64,000 nt of DNA from Sporosarcina beigongshangi (GTDB lineage: Bacteria; Actinomycetota; Actinomycetes; Actinomycetales; Micrococcaceae), in assembly GCF_016820535.1 (NCBI RefSeq), contig NZ_JADHDY010000013.1:1-64000 (forward strand), read 5' to 3'. A program made the position numbers and the translations under genes. Positions 35,999-45,156 of this stretch are shown here, one piece after another; the stretch's first letter is position 1; each line of letters begins with the position of its first letter. The notes beneath the pieces were generated by a model. It was not told the DNA's origin and did no database searches. It saw nothing but the letters and a program-made list of their open reading frames with translations.

Positions 35999-36057
35999 CA
36001 TGCTGTTCGCTGTTGTCCGGGATGCGGCGGGCCGCATGCTCCCCGGCCAATTTCAGC

Positions 36058-37299
36058 TCATGCCGAAGCGTGCCTGCGGGTCCTTGCGAGCATCGTCGCC
36101 GTAGTGGCAAGCAGCACCAGCATCACGGCGCCAAACATGGTGACCGCGGGGACCAGGGCGACTGTCTGGAGCAGCAGCCCCAGGAGCAAGACCGGAACTG
36201 CCATGCCCACATAACCCACAAGGAACAGTCCCGCCAGCGCCTCACCGCGGGTCCCGGCAGGGGCAATGTAGATTACGGTTCCGATGGCGGCTTTGAAGGT
36301 CATGCCGACTCCTGCGCCGGCCACGATGCCGCCTGCCACGAGCAGTGGCATGGAGCCCAGGGCGATGCTCGCCGTGACGAGAACCAGTCCCACGGCAAGG
36401 ACCGCCAGGCCGACGGGCATCTGCGTGGTGCGCGCCCAGCGCGAGGAGACCATTTGGAAGATCGCGGCAGCAGCGAAGACCGAGAAGGCCACCCCACCGG
36501 CAACCACATGCGAGGTGATGCCCAGCGTCCCCGCGATAAACGCAGGGGCCAAGGACGTAAAGAAGCCAAACATGGCAAATCCGACGAATGCCATCATGGT
36601 TGCGGCGACGTAAGCCCCCAGATCTGGGCGGGGAACCACGACGCGCTGCGGCCGGTAGGTCCACGTACTGTCTACAGCAATGGTTTCCGGAACGGTGACG
36701 AGCAACAGCAGCCCGGCCAGCAACAAGAAGGCGAAGACCACATATGGGGTGAACAACGGCGCCGGGGCGTACTCCGCGAGCAAGCCGGCAAGGAGGGGCC
36801 CGAGCCCCAATCCACCAATATTGGCGGCGGTGGAGAAGACTTCAGCCCGGCGGAATCCGGTGCCTGGGCGTGAGGAACCATGCAGCTCGGTCATGTGCGC
36901 GGTCGCAGTGGCCGTCAGCATGCCGACACCCAGCCCCGTTATGAAACGTGCCAGCAACAGTCCCGGCAGCTCGGGCCAGACCATGAACACCAGCGCTGCA
37001 ACGACAATCAACAATACAGCCGGTGCCATGACCCTCAGGCGGCCGAACCGGTCTGAAATGTGTCCGGCCAGGAAGAGGCTGACGACGACGCCTGCAGCAT
37101 AGATGGCAAAAATCACCGTGATGGTGAAGGAGCTGAACCCTGATCGCTGTTGATACAGGACATACAAGGGCGCCGGCGCGGCGGCGAACGCCATCGAGAT
37201 CATGAAGACAAAGGCAACAATCCAAAATCCGATGCCGTGGCGGCGGCGATGGGCAGTTGCGACATTGGTGGGTTTAGTTGATGCAGAAGTAATGGCCAT
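36058..37299 (-). CDS. MFS transporter
   Basis: 413 residues with about twelve transmembrane helices. The loop 2-3 motif is DRFGRLRVM and the GxLaDrfG-like residues are present. Cytoplasmic loops are short. It is divergent from a LysR regulator across an 81-base spacer with a perfect T-N11-A palindrome, so the regulator probably controls it. The drug or aromatic substrate cannot be predicted. ATG at 37299 was preferred to the longer frame from 37338. This begins an accessory block not seen in the mycobacterial version of this neighbourhood. Confidence 0.88.
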   Translation of the reverse strand: MAITSASTKPTNVATAHRRRHGIGFWIVAFVFMISMAFAAAPAPLYVLYQQRSGFSSFTITVIFAIYAAGVVVSLFLAGHISDRFGRLRVMAPAVLLIVVAALVFMVWPELPGLLLARFITGLGVGMLTATATAHMTELHGSSRPGTGFRRAEVFSTAANIGGLGLGPLLAGLLAEYAPAPLFTPYVVFAFLLLAGLLLLVTVPETIAVDSTWTYRPQRVVVPRPDLGAYVAATMMAFVGFAMFGFFTSLAPAFIAGTLGITSHVVAGGVAFSVFAAAAIFQMVSSRWARTTQMPVGLAVLAVGLVLVTASIALGSMPLLVAGGIVAGAGVGMTFKAAIGTVIYIAPAGTRGEALAGLFLVGYVGMAVPVLLLGLLLQTVALVPAVTMFGAVMLVLLATTATMLARTRRHASA

Positions 37300-37356
37300 A
37301 ATGCAAGTTTCCGACGCAAATTCAATCGCGTCCAACACTTATACTCGATAATTGTG

Positions 37357-37371
37357 ATCGTCAATGACGAT
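37357..37371. promoter_or_regulatory. LysR-type operator (T-N11-A) between MFS and lysR genes
   Basis: ATCGTCAATGACGAT is a perfect inverted repeat with 7-base arms and one central A. Its T (37358) and A (37370) are 11 bases apart, the classical LysR-family half-site geometry. It begins 10 bases before the chosen lysR ATG, in the MFS/lysR spacer. Confidence 0.65.
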
Positions 37372-37380
37372 AATAGAAGG

Positions 37381-38283
37381 ATGCAGATCTTCCAACTTGA
37401 ATACTTCGTCGCCGTTGCCGAAGAGATGAGCTTTACCCGCGGCGCCCAGCGGGTCAACATTGTTCAGTCTGCGGTCTCCGCGGGGATCAAGCAGCTTGAA
37501 CGCGACCTTGGCGCCGCCCTGTTTTTGCGCCAGGGGCGTTCCATCGCCCTGACACAGGCAGGGGAATCGCTGCTCCCCCATGCCCGCACCGTCCTCGCCG
37601 ACCTCCAAAGCGCCCGTGATGCAGTCGATGCAAGCCGCGGCACAATTCGCGGAACCGTCACGCTGGGCACGCTGGCCCACACCAGGGCACTGGACATGGT
37701 GAAGGTGCTGTCCCGGGTCCAGCGTGAATATCCAGACGTGGTCGTCAAGCTCCGACAGACGGTCCAGGGCACGCGAAGCAGTCTGGCGGACCTGCGCTCC
37801 GGCGTTTTGGACCTGGCCCTCGTCTCCGTCCACAATGGCACCGCAGCAAATATTGAACTCATCCCGATGCACACCGAAGCCATCATGTTTGTGTGTTCGC
37901 GCGATCACCCCCTGGCTGGCCGACGGCGGATCAGCCTCAGCGACATCACGGACGAGCCATTCATTGACTTCCCAGAAGGCTGGGGCAACAGGACCCTGGT
38001 CGATGCCGCCTTTTCCGCCGACGGCCTGACACGTTCGGTGCGGGCGGAGGTCATATCTTTCGACATCGCCCTGCAAATGGTGGGGCAAAACCTGGGCGTC
38101 GCCTTTGTGCCCGAAACGGCGCTGCGGCCCGGCAGCGCGCACGGCATCTGGACCGTGGCCACCGAACTGGAATGGAAGATCCAGTTGGCCCGTTCCACCA
38201 GCAGGTTGCCCACAGCGGCCGTACGGGTCTTGATTCAGGAATTCCGCTCCTCAAAGACGTCGCCGACTGGCGGCCAGAACTAG
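37381..38283 (+). CDS. LysR-family transcriptional regulator
   Basis: 300 residues. The N-terminal winged helix-turn-helix is seen in LEYFVAVAEEMSFTRGAQRVNIVQSAVSAGIKQLER, followed by an inducer-binding domain. ATG at 37381 gives MQIFQLEYFV, the usual start; a GTG at 37354 would place the operator inside the gene. AGAAGG directly precedes the ATG. It is divergent from the MFS exporter and upstream of the convergent dioxygenase gene, and probably activates the MFS gene in the presence of an aromatic or similar ligand. The ligand is unknown. Confidence 0.9.
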   Translation: MQIFQLEYFVAVAEEMSFTRGAQRVNIVQSAVSAGIKQLERDLGAALFLRQGRSIALTQAGESLLPHARTVLADLQSARDAVDASRGTIRGTVTLGTLAHTRALDMVKVLSRVQREYPDVVVKLRQTVQGTRSSLADLRSGVLDLALVSVHNGTAANIELIPMHTEAIMFVCSRDHPLAGRRRISLSDITDEPFIDFPEGWGNRTLVDAAFSADGLTRSVRAEVISFDIALQMVGQNLGVAFVPETALRPGSAHGIWTVATELEWKIQLARSTSRLPTAAVRVLIQEFRSSKTSPTGGQN

Positions 38284-38375
38284 AAATCCAGTCAGCGGCA
38301 CGCCGGAACGGGTCTCTGGGCAAGGTCCACAGGCTCAAAGACCCGCCAGCCTTGGGTACAGGTGCCGGATCGGCG

Positions 38376-39413
38376 TTAGTTGCCCGGCGGCATGCCAGTC
38401 GGCGGGGTGCCGCCGGGACCACCTTGGGGCGGGGCGCCACCCATGCCGCCAGCCGGGGCAGCACCGGCCGTCGGGACGGTTGCGGTGTCGACTCCGACGG
38501 TGAGCTCGACCTGGAAACCCTTGGTGACGTCGCCGGCAACTGTGGCCAGCTGCAGTGCGCCACCGTCGTCCCCGAAGACGTTGTCCGACTCGAGGCTTAC
38601 CTGGGACAGGTTTGCTGCGGAACCCGCATAGTCGGTCTGGGCATACACGGTTTCACTAATGTCTTGCGGCAGCGCAACCTGGGACGTCGAAATCGCCTTG
38701 GACGAATCTGTAATGTCTGCCGCAGCGGAGTAGACCTCGAAATGGATGTGCGGCCATCTCCCGGTATAGCAGGCGGGGAAGATGGATGTAAATGTCACCT
38801 TGCCGTCGCTGTCCGCAATCTGCACACCACGGAGGTAGGTCTCATTTTCGATCCCGGATGAGTACATCGAATAGGATCCGGTGGAGTCACAATGCCAAAC
38901 ATAGACGGCGGTGTTCGCGAAGGGCACGTTGCCCTTCGCGATGTCCTTGATGTTGAGCGTCAGGGTCATGGGCACGCCTTTCGCTGTGGCACCGCCCCCG
39001 ATGCTGGTCCTGATGTCACTGCGGACGATGCCTGCGTCCTCCAATACGTCGGGACCATTCGAGCCGTCGCCCGGGTATGGACCTGCCGTCTCATCTGGAA
39101 CCTCGTCCACAGCGCCGGCCGCAGCGGTTGCGCTGGCGGCCGGCGTGGAAGGGGCCGCTGGCGTTGCGCCGGCGCCCGGAGAAGGGCTGGTGCTCTGAGC
39201 GGCCGGAGCCTCGGAGACACCGGTTGAGCAGGCGGCCAGGGCAAGGACTCCTGCACCCGCACCCATCAGGCCCAACATGGAGCGGCGGCTGACGAGGGTT
39301 CCGATATCAAAGGAAATGCCTTGGTCAACGACTTCTTCATCTGCGCGGTCAAGCAATCTGCCTTCATAGACCGGACCGTTTGGGCTGTCGTGTGGTTCAG
39401 GAATCTGACTCAT
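38376..39413 (-). CDS. Tat-exported lipoprotein intradiol dioxygenase-like protein
   Basis: 345 residues. A twin-arginine signal, SRRSMLGLMGAGAGVLALA, ends in the lipobox LAAC with C62, so the protein should be a lipoprotein on the outer face of the membrane. After a low-complexity Pro/Ala/Ser stretch (about 65-100) comes the intradiol ring-cleavage fold. Candidate ferric ligands are Y181 (DSTGSYS), Y216 (ACYTGR), H222 and H224 (PHIHFEV), all kept. The last 30 residues are Gly/Pro-rich. Intradiol dioxygenases usually cleave catechols inside the cell; a surface form could act on plant phenolics or lignin fragments. ATG at 39413 is preceded by GAGG. Confidence 0.86.
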   Translation of the reverse strand: MSQIPEPHDSPNGPVYEGRLLDRADEEVVDQGISFDIGTLVSRRSMLGLMGAGAGVLALAACSTGVSEAPAAQSTSPSPGAGATPAAPSTPAASATAAAGAVDEVPDETAGPYPGDGSNGPDVLEDAGIVRSDIRTSIGGGATAKGVPMTLTLNIKDIAKGNVPFANTAVYVWHCDSTGSYSMYSSGIENETYLRGVQIADSDGKVTFTSIFPACYTGRWPHIHFEVYSAAADITDSSKAISTSQVALPQDISETVYAQTDYAGSAANLSQVSLESDNVFGDDGGALQLATVAGDVTKGFQVELTVGVDTATVPTAGAAPAGGMGGAPPQGGPGGTPPTGMPPGN

Positions 39414-39482
39414 GCATCCTCGCTTGGCTCGTCGATTGGAACACTTCAAAGTCTCCATCCCAGGCATAGGAGCGCCCTTTGC

Positions 39483-39503
39483 CAAAGCTGTGCAGCAGCT
39501 TTG
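39483..39503. promoter_or_regulatory. Palindrome upstream of the dioxygenase gene
   Basis: CAAAGCTG (39483-39490) pairs with CAGCTTTG (39496-39503) around TGCAG. It lies about 70 bases upstream of the dioxygenase ATG and may be an operator or part of a promoter region. It is not of T-N11-A form. Confidence 0.35.
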
Positions 39504-39627
39504 AAGGCCGACATTACCGTGCCATGCCACGCAACGTTCGCATTTTTGCCGATCTCCATAGGGGGAAATCAATGGCCCCGCACGACAGGTCAACCGGCGC
39601 GCGCAAGGCCCAGTCACGCCGAAACGA

Positions 39628-39644
39628 TTGTGAACGGTTCACAA
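39628..39644. promoter_or_regulatory. Candidate operator palindrome TTGTGAAC-G-GTTCACAA
   Basis: Perfect 17-bp palindrome with one central base. It resembles CRP/GlxR-like TGTGA...TCACA, but the half-sites are 5 rather than 6 bases apart, so a GntR- or LacI-type regulator is as likely. It is 215 bases upstream of the dioxygenase start, in the gene-poor region. Confidence 0.4.
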
Positions 39645-39708
39645 ATTGGCACGCCCCGCGATGTCAACGAGCGGGCGTTCCTGCCCGTGCGGACGACCGT
39701 GATGAGAA

Positions 39709-40140
39709 CTACTGCAAGGCCCGGAGCCGCCCCACGGTTCCGGCAGGAATTGACACGGCATTGCAGCCGATGAATGCCGACATCGCCAGGATTGACAGTC
39801 CGATGGCCATCGCGTTGGCCCAGAAGCCGCTTCGCAAAAGCTGGAACCCGGGCTGCAGGATGAGTGTGAGCACCAGGCCGACACTGACCCCGAATCCGAG
39901 CGGGGCCGCGATGCGTCGAGTGCCGCCAGCCGCGAGCAACGAGATGCGGACGCCTCCGATCTTGCCACCCACGATCAGGGGCCCGGCGCTTCGAACAGCG
40001 GGCCGCAAACCCAGGGCGAGCGATTGGCCTGAAGATACCTGGCCCTCAGGGAAGACCCGGAAACGGGACCCCAAAGGCAAGTGCTGGCGCGGTCGGCCCT
40101 GAGCAATGAAGCAGCCACAACCCGTTTTCAGAAATGCCAT
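39709..40140 (-). pseudogene. Dubious membrane-protein remnant
   Basis: A 143-residue open frame on the minus strand with two hydrophobic stretches near its end (GFGVSVGLVLTLILQPGFQ and AMAIGLSILAMSAFIGC). The first half is not hydrophobic and no family is recognised. The start codon is unclear and no ribosome site is obvious. I list it only because the C-terminal half looks more like a membrane protein than a chance frame. It may be a fragment of a decayed transporter. Confidence 0.25.
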
Positions 40141-40362
40141 GACGGCAGCGCTGTTCGGCCCGGGTGTCGCCCGAGAGCCAGCAATACCTCACCGCGGACA
40201 ACGAGAAACAAGTCGCCGAGGCCCCGTAGGTTATTCACCCGGGCACCGTTGCGGCACCATCTGGCCCCACGGCACGGCAAATCACTGCCCGCCCACCATG
40301 CCCCCGGGGCCGGCTTTCCCAAGCCCGCCCACCGACAGTGCAGGCACCCTGCGGACACAAGA

Positions 40363-40405
40363 ACGGCGGCCGGCGGGCTCTCCAAGAGAACCTGCCGGCC
40401 GCCGT
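40363..40405 (-). terminator. Terminator of ctaB
   Basis: Arms 40363-40382 and 40386-40405 pair over 20 bases with two mismatches around a 3-base loop. On the minus strand a TTCTTG follows. It lies just past the ctaB stop. Confidence 0.75.
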
Positions 40406-40421
40406 CGTCCATGGCTGAAAA

Positions 40422-41396
40422 CTAGCCCATGAGCGCGGGACCTACGAAGGGATCCACCGCCAGGGAAAGGAATACCAGCGTCAAATAAGTGATGGACGCA
40501 TGAAAAACCTTCATCGCATTCTTCTTGGTGACGAGGTCTTTCTTGGAGTTGTTGTAGAGGACATGTGCCTCATAGAGGAACCAGGCTCCGGCACCCGCGG
40601 CCGTTACCGTGTAGACAATTCCGGCACCGCCCAGCGGGACCATCAACAGCGAACAGACAACCATGGCCCAGGTGTAGAGGACCACCTGGACGGCAACCGT
40701 GCGCGAGCCCGCGACGGCACCGAGCATGGGGACGTTGACGGCGTTGTAGTCGTCGCTGTATCGCATGGAAAGGGGCCAGTAGTGCGGCGGCGTCCACAGG
40801 AAGATGATCATGAAGAGGATGATGGCCGGCCACTGGATGGTATTGGTGACGGCGGCCCAGGCGATCAGTACGGGGAAGCAGCCGGCGGCGCCGCCCCAGA
40901 CGATGTTCTGCGTGGTGCGGCGCTTGAGGATGAGCGAGTAGACCACCACGTACATGACGATGGCGCCGATGCCGAGCATGCCGGTCAGCGGGTTGATGCT
41001 CCAGAGCAGGACCACGGCGACCACGGTCAACACCCAGGAGAACACGAGGGCTTCACGAGGGGTGATCACGCCGGTCACGAGCGGCCGCTTGGAGGTGCGG
41101 TTCATGATCTTGTCGATGTCGCGGTCAATGTAGCAGTTGAACGCGCCGGACGCGCCGGCGGCAAGGGCGCCGCCGACCATCGTGGCAACCATGAGCCACA
41201 GGCTGGGGACGCCGCTGTTTCCAGCGAAGCTGTGAGCGTAGAACATGGTGGGCAGCGTGGTGACCAGCAGCAGCTCCACAACCCGGGGCTTGGTCAGCTC
41301 AAGGTAGCCCTTGGCCTTTTCGGAAAAGCTGACAGGGGGCCTGGCCCCGGTCTCAGCGATAGGGGTTTGCGCGGCACTCACGTGTGTTGTCACCAT
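40422..41396 (-). CDS. ctaB: Heme O synthase (protoheme IX farnesyltransferase)
   Basis: 324 residues with about eight helices. It adds a farnesyl group to protoheme, making heme O for cytochrome oxidase; CtaA then makes heme A. The prenyl-diphosphate site is [15 protein letters not shown] with the DxxxD pattern, and a second site [12 protein letters not shown] near the middle. The N-terminal 30 residues before ELTKPRVV are polar. In mycobacteria ctaB is beside tkt, as here. A 377-base spacer separates it from the divergent tkt. A strong terminator follows. Confidence 0.95.
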   Translation of the reverse strand: MVTTHVSAAQTPIAETGARPPVSFSEKAKGYLELTKPRVVELLLVTTLPTMFYAHSFAGNSGVPSLWLMVATMVGGALAAGASGAFNCYIDRDIDKIMNRTSKRPLVTGVITPREALVFSWVLTVVAVVLLWSINPLTGMLGIGAIVMYVVVYSLILKRRTTQNIVWGGAAGCFPVLIAWAAVTNTIQWPAIILFMIIFLWTPPHYWPLSMRYSDDYNAVNVPMLGAVAGSRTVAVQVVLYTWAMVVCSLLMVPLGGAGIVYTVTAAGAGAWFLYEAHVLYNNSKKDLVTKKNAMKVFHASITYLTLVFLSLAVDPFVGPALMG

Positions 41397-41773
41397 GTTT
41401 TCATCGATTGGATCAGCCGCAGAAAATTCGTGCGGTACGGCACGCCCCTCCCCGCAGGGAAACCAATGCGCACCAAGTACACATCATAGCCGCCCGCTAT
41501 GTGACAGCAGAAAAAATCCATATGTCAAGGCGCAGGAAATACGTGCTCAACATATGAAAACCAATCACGTTTGACTGCCCTTGTCGTGTAACTTTGGTTA
41601 TGTCCGGGCTCGCAGGCGCGCCACGAAGCCTGAACCCCGCACGTCATGATTGCCAAAATCACTGCTGCAAACCGGGAGCGTGCACGTGGTGCGGCAGTTG
41701 TCTTATTGCTTTCGCCGCAGCGCGTGCTTGCCTGAATTTGCAACGTTTTGCCCATAACGAGAGGGACCTGTCA
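41397..41773. other. Divergent ctaB/tkt regulatory region
   Basis: 377 bases with no gene. An A/T-richer part around 41500-41600 includes TTGACT at 41571-41576, a possible -35 for tkt, though the -10 (GGTTAT at 41596) is poorly placed. If used, tkt would have a leader of about 170 bases. I see no convincing riboswitch or tRNA. Confidence 0.45.
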
Positions 41774-43900
41774 GTGTCACATCTGGATTTGCCAACGTTT
41801 AACTGGACCGCCAACGACCAGCGCGCAGTGGACACTGCCCGCATCCTGGCTGCCGACGCCGTTGAAAAGGTCGGCAACGGCCACCCGGGCACCGCCATGT
41901 CGCTTGCCCCGGCCGCGTACCTGCTGTTCCAGAAGGTCATGCGCATCGACCCGAAGAACCCCGACTGGCTGGGCCGCGACCGCTTCATCCTTTCCCCGGG
42001 CCACACGTCGCTGACGCTGTACGTGCAGCTGTTCCTGTCAGGCTACGGCCTCGAGCTCTCCGACCTCGAAGCCCTGCGCACCTGGGGTTCGCTGACCCCG
42101 GGCCACCCTGAGTACAAGCACACTGCCGGCGTGGAAATCACCACCGGCCCGCTGGGCCAGGGCCTCGCCTCGGCCGTCGGCTTCGCCTACTCCCAGCGCC
42201 GCATGCGCGGCATGATGGACCCCGACGCCGCACCCGGCACCAGCCCCTTCGACCACACCGTGTGGGTCATTGCCTCCGACGGCGATCTCCAGGAAGGTGT
42301 CACCAGCGAGGCTTCGAGCCTGGCCGGGCACCAGGAGCTGGGCAACATGGTCGTCATCTACGACTCCAACCACATCTCCATTGAAGACGACACCAACATC
42401 GCCTACTCCGAGGACGTCCTCAAGCGCTACGAGGCGTACGGCTGGCACGTCCAGCGCGTGGACTGGACCAAGACCGGCGAGTACGTGGAGGACGTGGCCG
42501 AGCTTCACGCCGCCCTCGACGCCGCCAAGGCAGAGACGTCCAAGCCGTCCATCATTTCGCTGCGCACCATCATCGGATACCCGGCACCCAAGAAGCAGAA
42601 CACCGGCGCCATCCACGGCTCCGCCCTGGGCGCTGCAGAAGTTGCAGCCGTCAAGGAAGTCCTGGGCTTCGACCCGGAGAAGAGCTTCGCGGTTGAGCCC
42701 GAGGTCCTCGCCCACACCCGCCAGCTGGTGGACCGCGGCGCGGCCGCCCGTGAAGAGTGGAACACCGGATTTGAGGCCTGGAAGGCCGCCAACCCGGACA
42801 ACGCGGCGCTGCTTGAGCGCATCGAGAACAAGGAACTGCCGGCCGGCTGGGAAGAAAACCTGCCCTCCTTTGAAGGCGGCAAGGATGTTTCCACCCGCGT
42901 TGCTTCCGGCAAGGTCCTGAACGCCATTGGCGGCGTCCTGCCGGAACTGTGGGGCGGTTCCTGCGACCTTGCTGGCTCCAACAACACCACCCTTGAAGGC
43001 ACCGGGTCCTTCATCCCGGCCGCCAAGCAGACTGACACCTGGTCCGGCGGCCCCTACGGCCGGGTCCTGCACTTCGGCATCCGCGAGCACGCGGCCGCCT
43101 CGATTGTGAACGGCATCCACCTGAGCGGTCCCACCCGGGCCTACTCCGGCACGTTCCTGATCTTCAGCGACTACCAGCGCCCGGCGGTCCGCCTCTCGGC
43201 ACTCATGGGAGTCCCGTCCATCTACGTGTGGACGCACGACTCCATCGGCCTCGGCGAGGACGGCCCCACCCACCAGCCCGTTGAGCAGCTTGCCAGCCTG
43301 CGTGCCATCCCGGGCCTGGACGTGGTCCGTCCGGGCGACGCCAACGAGGTTGCCGCATCCTGGAAGAAGATCCTGGAAACCAAGGACAACCCGGCCGGCA
43401 TCGTCCTGACCCGCCAGAACATTCCCACCTACCCCCGCGGCAATGGTGCGGCAACTGCCACCGAATTCGCAACGGCCGAGCTGGTGGAAAAGGGCGGCTA
43501 CGTGCTTGCTGAGGCCGTGTCCGACGGCGCAGTCGTCACCCCTGCTGTCATCCTCATCGCCACGGGTTCCGAGGTCCAGCTGGCTGTTGAGGCCCGCGAG
43601 GCCCTCGCTGCCGAAGGCATCGCAGCCCGCGTGGTCTCCATGCCGTGTGTCGAGTGGTTCAACGCCCAGCCCGCCGAATACCGCGAGCAGGTCCTGCCGA
43701 AGGCCGTCAAGGCCCGCGTATCCGTGGAGGCCGGCCTGGCCCTCGGCTGGCGCGAGTTCGTGGGCGACGCAGGCCGCTCCATCTCTCTCGAGCACTTCGG
43801 CGCCTCCGCCGACTACAAGGTGCTGTTCAACGAGTTCGGCATCACCTCCGAGGCCGTTGCGGCCGCGGCCAAGGACTCCCTGGCCGACGCCAACTCCTAA
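41774..43900 (+). CDS. tkt: Transketolase
   Basis: 708 residues. A thiamine diphosphate enzyme that moves two-carbon units between sugar phosphates. Motifs: [13 protein letters not shown] at the start of the TPP domain, [14 protein letters not shown] in the middle domain and the C-terminal domain after about residue 560. The GDG-like motif is [12 protein letters not shown], followed by [14 protein letters not shown] at 41774 gives [15 protein letters not shown] with AGAGGGA upstream; the longer open frame is not used. It opens the tkt-tal-pgi-zwf-opcA-pgl operon. Confidence 0.96.
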   Translation: MSHLDLPTFNWTANDQRAVDTARILAADAVEKVGNGHPGTAMSLAPAAYLLFQKVMRIDPKNPDWLGRDRFILSPGHTSLTLYVQLFLSGYGLELSDLEALRTWGSLTPGHPEYKHTAGVEITTGPLGQGLASAVGFAYSQRRMRGMMDPDAAPGTSPFDHTVWVIASDGDLQEGVTSEASSLAGHQELGNMVVIYDSNHISIEDDTNIAYSEDVLKRYEAYGWHVQRVDWTKTGEYVEDVAELHAALDAAKAETSKPSIISLRTIIGYPAPKKQNTGAIHGSALGAAEVAAVKEVLGFDPEKSFAVEPEVLAHTRQLVDRGAAAREEWNTGFEAWKAANPDNAALLERIENKELPAGWEENLPSFEGGKDVSTRVASGKVLNAIGGVLPELWGGSCDLAGSNNTTLEGTGSFIPAAKQTDTWSGGPYGRVLHFGIREHAAASIVNGIHLSGPTRAYSGTFLIFSDYQRPAVRLSALMGVPSIYVWTHDSIGLGEDGPTHQPVEQLASLRAIPGLDVVRPGDANEVAASWKKILETKDNPAGIVLTRQNIPTYPRGNGAATATEFATAELVEKGGYVLAEAVSDGAVVTPAVILIATGSEVQLAVEAREALAAEGIAARVVSMPCVEWFNAQPAEYREQVLPKAVKARVSVEAGLALGWREFVGDAGRSISLEHFGASADYKVLFNEFGITSEAVAAAAKDSLADANS

Positions 43901-43918
43901 CCGCCTCACCCCCGTTCC

Positions 43919-43958
43919 ATTCCTGGCGCCGCCCGCTGCCGCGCGAGGCGCCAGGAAT
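43919..43958 (+). other. Perfect hairpin between tkt and tal
   Basis: ATTCCTGGCGCC (43919-43930) pairs perfectly with GGCGCCAGGAAT (43947-43958). It lacks a U-tract, so it may be an mRNA-stability or partial attenuation element between two co-transcribed genes rather than a full terminator. Confidence 0.55.
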
Positions 43959-44028
43959 AGAACACCTCCCCTGCAATGCTGTACAAAGCAGGGCTCCAAT
44001 CCCTGGACATGCTAAGGAAGAACGCACA

Positions 44029-45150
44029 ATGAGCAATTCAACACCCACCGCCGCACTCTCTGCCGCCGGTGTTTCCATCTGGCTTGATGATCTTTCCCGC
44101 GAACGCCTGAACAGCGGCAGCCTTGCTGCCCTGATCGAGGAAAAGAACGTTGTTGGCGTCACCACCAACCCCAGCATCTTTGAAGCCGCCATCACCAAGA
44201 GCGACGACTACAAGCCCGAGCTGAAGAAGTTCTCCGCCGCCGGCATCAACGCCGAAGACGCCGTCTTCGAAATCACCACGTCAGATGTCGCCGACGGCTG
44301 CGACCTGTTCGCACCCATCTACGAATCCAGCAAGGGTGTTGACGGCCGCGTCTCCATCGAAGTTGATCCCCGCAAGGCATGGGACACCGAAGGCACCATT
44401 GCAGAAGCCAAGCGCCTCTACGCCAAGGTCAACAAGAAGAACGTCCTCATCAAGATCCCGGCAACGCTCGAAGGCCTCGAAGCCATCACGGCAACCCTGG
44501 CAGAGGGCATCAGCGTCAACGTCACGTTGATCTTCTCCCTTGACCGCTACCGCGCAGTCATGAACGCTTTCCTCAGCGGCCTCGAGCAGGCCAAGGCCAA
44601 CGGCCACAACCTTGCGGAAATCCACTCGGTTGCCTCGTTCTTCGTCTCCCGCGTTGACCTGGAAATCGACAACCGCCTCGACGCCCTCGGCACCGAGGAA
44701 GCTGCAGGCCTGAAGGGCAAGGCCGGACTGGCCAACGCCCGCCTCGCCTACCAGGCTTTCGAGGAAGTCTTTTCCTCCGAGCGCTGGGCCGTCCTGGCCG
44801 ACGCCGGCGCACTCCCCCAGCGCCCCCTGTGGGCCTCCACGGGTGTCAAGAACCCGGCCTACCCCGACACCTTGTACGTCACCGAGCTGGTTGCCGCCAA
44901 CGTGGTCAACACCATGCCGGAAAAGACCCTCGACGCCGCGTTCGACCACGGCGTTGTCACCGGCGACACCATCACCGGCACCTACGAGGAGTCCAACGCC
45001 CTCCTGAACAAGCTCGAGGGCCTGGGCATCTCCTACAACGACGTTGTCAACGTCCTCGAAACTGAGGGCCTGGACAAGTTCGTCGCCAGCTGGAAGGACC
45101 TGCTCAACCATGTGCAGGCAGCCCTGGACGCCGCGGGCTCGGAAGGCTAG
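44029..45150 (+). CDS. tal: Transaldolase
   Basis: 373 residues. It transfers a dihydroxyacetone unit from sedoheptulose-7-phosphate to glyceraldehyde-3-phosphate. The Schiff-base Lys is K142 in [12 protein letters not shown], and [14 protein letters not shown] opens the barrel. The early part and SISNVTLIF-like segment [15 protein letters not shown] are typical. AAGGAAG precedes the ATG at 44029. It is second in the pentose phosphate operon and is followed by pgi after 6 bases. Confidence 0.96.
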   Translation: MSNSTPTAALSAAGVSIWLDDLSRERLNSGSLAALIEEKNVVGVTTNPSIFEAAITKSDDYKPELKKFSAAGINAEDAVFEITTSDVADGCDLFAPIYESSKGVDGRVSIEVDPRKAWDTEGTIAEAKRLYAKVNKKNVLIKIPATLEGLEAITATLAEGISVNVTLIFSLDRYRAVMNAFLSGLEQAKANGHNLAEIHSVASFFVSRVDLEIDNRLDALGTEEAAGLKGKAGLANARLAYQAFEEVFSSERWAVLADAGALPQRPLWASTGVKNPAYPDTLYVTELVAANVVNTMPEKTLDAAFDHGVVTGDTITGTYEESNALLNKLEGLGISYNDVVNVLETEGLDKFVASWKDLLNHVQAALDAAGSEG

Positions 45151-45156
45151 GCAACC

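Larger units (their letters stand above)
39414..40421. other. About 1 kb with no convincing gene
   Basis: Between the dioxygenase and ctaB. It holds a 21-base palindrome at 39483 and a 17-base one at 39628, one dubious membrane-like frame on the minus strand (39709-40140), and the ctaB terminator at 40363. The many other open frames lack family features or clear starts. It may be the remains of decayed genes, part of the accessory block that separates ctaA from ctaB. Confidence 0.6.

Noticed and set aside
39479-40102. Open frame of 207 residues on the plus strand
   Set aside because: Arg/Pro-rich, no hydrophobic or motif pattern, looks like a shadow frame in GC-rich DNA.
40106-40432. Pro/Arg-rich plus-strand frame running into the ctaB terminator
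   Set aside because: Composition is that of a GC-rich shadow; it overlaps the terminator and the ctaB stop.
41397-41773. Riboswitch or small RNA upstream of tkt
   Set aside because: No known consensus or extended pairing is visible; only a weak promoter candidate remains.
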